In this document: piece after piece, positions 5,747 to 6,582 of the stretch | Position numbering within the stretch: the first letter of the stretch is position 1 | Layout of the letters: each line of letters opens with the position of its first letter | Source: Bordetella parapertussis | Lineage (GTDB): Bacteria > Cyanobacteriota > Cyanobacteriia > PCC-6307 > Cyanobiaceae | Length of the DNA stretch: 6,582 nucleotides | Direction: 5' to 3' | NCBI GenBank assembly: GCA_943324725.2 | Contig: CALPMR020000173.1 | Location: forward strand, 1 to 6,582 | The notes under the pieces: model-generated | Database searches by the model: none | Told to the model about the DNA's origin: nothing | What the model saw: only the letters and a program-made list of their open reading frames with translations | Translations under genes and position numbers: made by a program

Positions 5747-6582
5747 ATGATTCAGCCCGTTGATCGAAAACGCTTGCAGCGCTCGTATCGCAAGCCCTGG
5801 AATAGCGCAGCTTTGCTGTTAGCCCTGCTTTCGATCCTGCTGTTGGCCCTTGCGGTGTTCTCTGTTGATAATCGTCCAAGCAGTACGGGCGATTATCTCG
5901 AGTTGACCTCTGTAGCCCCCTCGAATCGGGATCTCAGTCGAGGTACGGGGGATTTGTTGAATCGGGGCAGGTCGCCGAATCCTCGCGAGTTGCAACTTGA
6001 TCGCAAGCGACTTGATGCCACGCCGATGAAGATATCGGTGGGCATCTATGCGATGAATAATTATGGTATTGACCCTCAGGTGCCCTCTTTTGACAGTACG
6101 GGCTATATGTGGTTTAAGTGGGGCGATGAATTGCAGCAATATCTGCAAAAAACTGGCCTGGAGATCTGGAAGGTCATGACACCGGTTAACTTGATGGATA
6201 TTCCTCAATCCGCTGATACGGTTCTCGTGCCTACCGGTACAGACAAGCCCATTAAAATGAAGGACGGCACGTGGTATCAGACCGTCGCCTACAAGGGGAA
6301 GTTCTATATTGATCGTAAGGATTTCCGTCGCCATCCATTCACAAGACTCAGCCTGCCGATCATGATGGAGGCGGATGATATTCTGCTAAGTTATGGCAGT
6401 TTTCGTATCATCCCTGACTTGCAAGGCAGTGGAATCGGTCAATACATTGACGCCAATACTGGCTGGGTCAATCTGGGTTGGTCCATGGCGGAATATAAAC
6501 ATCATTATGATACTGATTTTGGTTTTGGCGAGGGCGCATCTGACTACAGTCAGATTGTGTTTGACGTGAAATACGCCTCTGA
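5747..6582 (+). CDS. Pentameric ligand-gated ion channel-like protein, extracellular domain (3' end beyond the right edge)
   Basis: The frame opens with ATG at 5747 and is still open at 6582 (278 complete codons plus 2 nt). The N-terminus is basic (KRLQRSYRK, 8-16) followed by a hydrophobic segment (about 20-40) that is either a long signal peptide or an anchor; no clear AxA cleavage site is seen. After a polar linker (41-92) comes a beta-rich domain with landmarks of the Cys-loop receptor ligand-binding fold: KISVGIYAMNN (95-105, strand 1), GYMWFKWGDEL (119-129), a Cys-loop-like DFRRHPFTRLSLPIMME (192-208, compare D-x-x-x-F-P-F-D-x-Q-x-L-x-I), and GWSMAEY with DYSQIVFDV (244-250, 266-274), as just before TM1. 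No cysteines are present in the loop, as in other prokaryotic members, and FPFD is changed to HPFT. The four TM helices should follow beyond the window. Alternatively it is a sensor sharing only this ligand-binding fold. It lies 42 nt after the MFS gene, with no strong Shine-Dalgarno site. Confidence 0.6.
   Translation, partial: MIQPVDRKRLQRSYRKPWNSAALLLALLSILLLALAVFSVDNRPSSTGDYLELTSVAPSNRDLSRGTGDLLNRGRSPNPRELQLDRKRLDATPMKISVGIYAMNNYGIDPQVPSFDSTGYMWFKWGDELQQYLQKTGLEIWKVMTPVNLMDIPQSADTVLVPTGTDKPIKMKDGTWYQTVAYKGKFYIDRKDFRRHPFTRLSLPIMMEADDILLSYGSFRIIPDLQGSGIGQYIDANTGWVNLGWSMAEYKHHYDTDFGFGEGASDYSQIVFDVKYAS

Noticed and set aside
5819..6334. Minus-strand open frame of 171 codons opposite the channel-like gene
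   Set aside because: The plus-strand frame has a coherent signal/anchor plus ligand-binding-domain pattern. The antisense frame has no recognisable motif and starts and ends without gene-like context.

Overview
The window divides into two parts. Bases 1-1180 (minus strand) are GC-rich, about 70% in sampled stretches, and carry the N-terminal third or half of a RecD2-family helicase, a housekeeping DNA-repair gene that runs off the left edge. Bases 1354-6582 (plus strand) are clearly less GC-rich, about 38-55% in sampled stretches. They form a tightly packed co-directional gene set that looks like an accessory operon beside a core gene. A 173-bp divergent intergenic region separates the two. 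The GC-rich RecD2 gene, frequent lack of strong Shine-Dalgarno sites and an adhesin-type Calx-beta-like module resembling those of marine and freshwater Synechococcus/Cyanobium-type cyanobacteria suggest a picocyanobacterium. This is an inference; a proteobacterium is not excluded.

The plus-strand genes, in order, are: (1) a pyridoxal-phosphate histidine decarboxylase (hdc), making histamine; (2) a 39-residue hydrophobic small ORF whose ATG overlaps the hdc stop as ATGA; (3) a two-pass membrane protein with an extracytoplasmic Cache/PDC-type sensor and a degenerate histidine-kinase-like cytoplasmic part, into which a ~140-residue Calx-beta-like adhesin module is inserted where the ATP-binding G1 box should be; (4) a 12-helix MFS transporter starting 3 nt after the sensor stop; (5) a protein, cut by the right edge, with an N-terminal membrane segment and an extracellular domain resembling the ligand-binding domain of pentameric (Cys-loop-type) ligand-gated ion channels.

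Together the set encodes synthesis of a biogenic amine, a probable transporter for it, and two proteins with extracytoplasmic ligand-binding architectures. A working hypothesis, not proven by the sequence, is a self-contained histamine or other amine production, transport and sensing unit in a bacterium. No RNA gene, insertion sequence, CRISPR array or convincing intrinsic terminator was seen.
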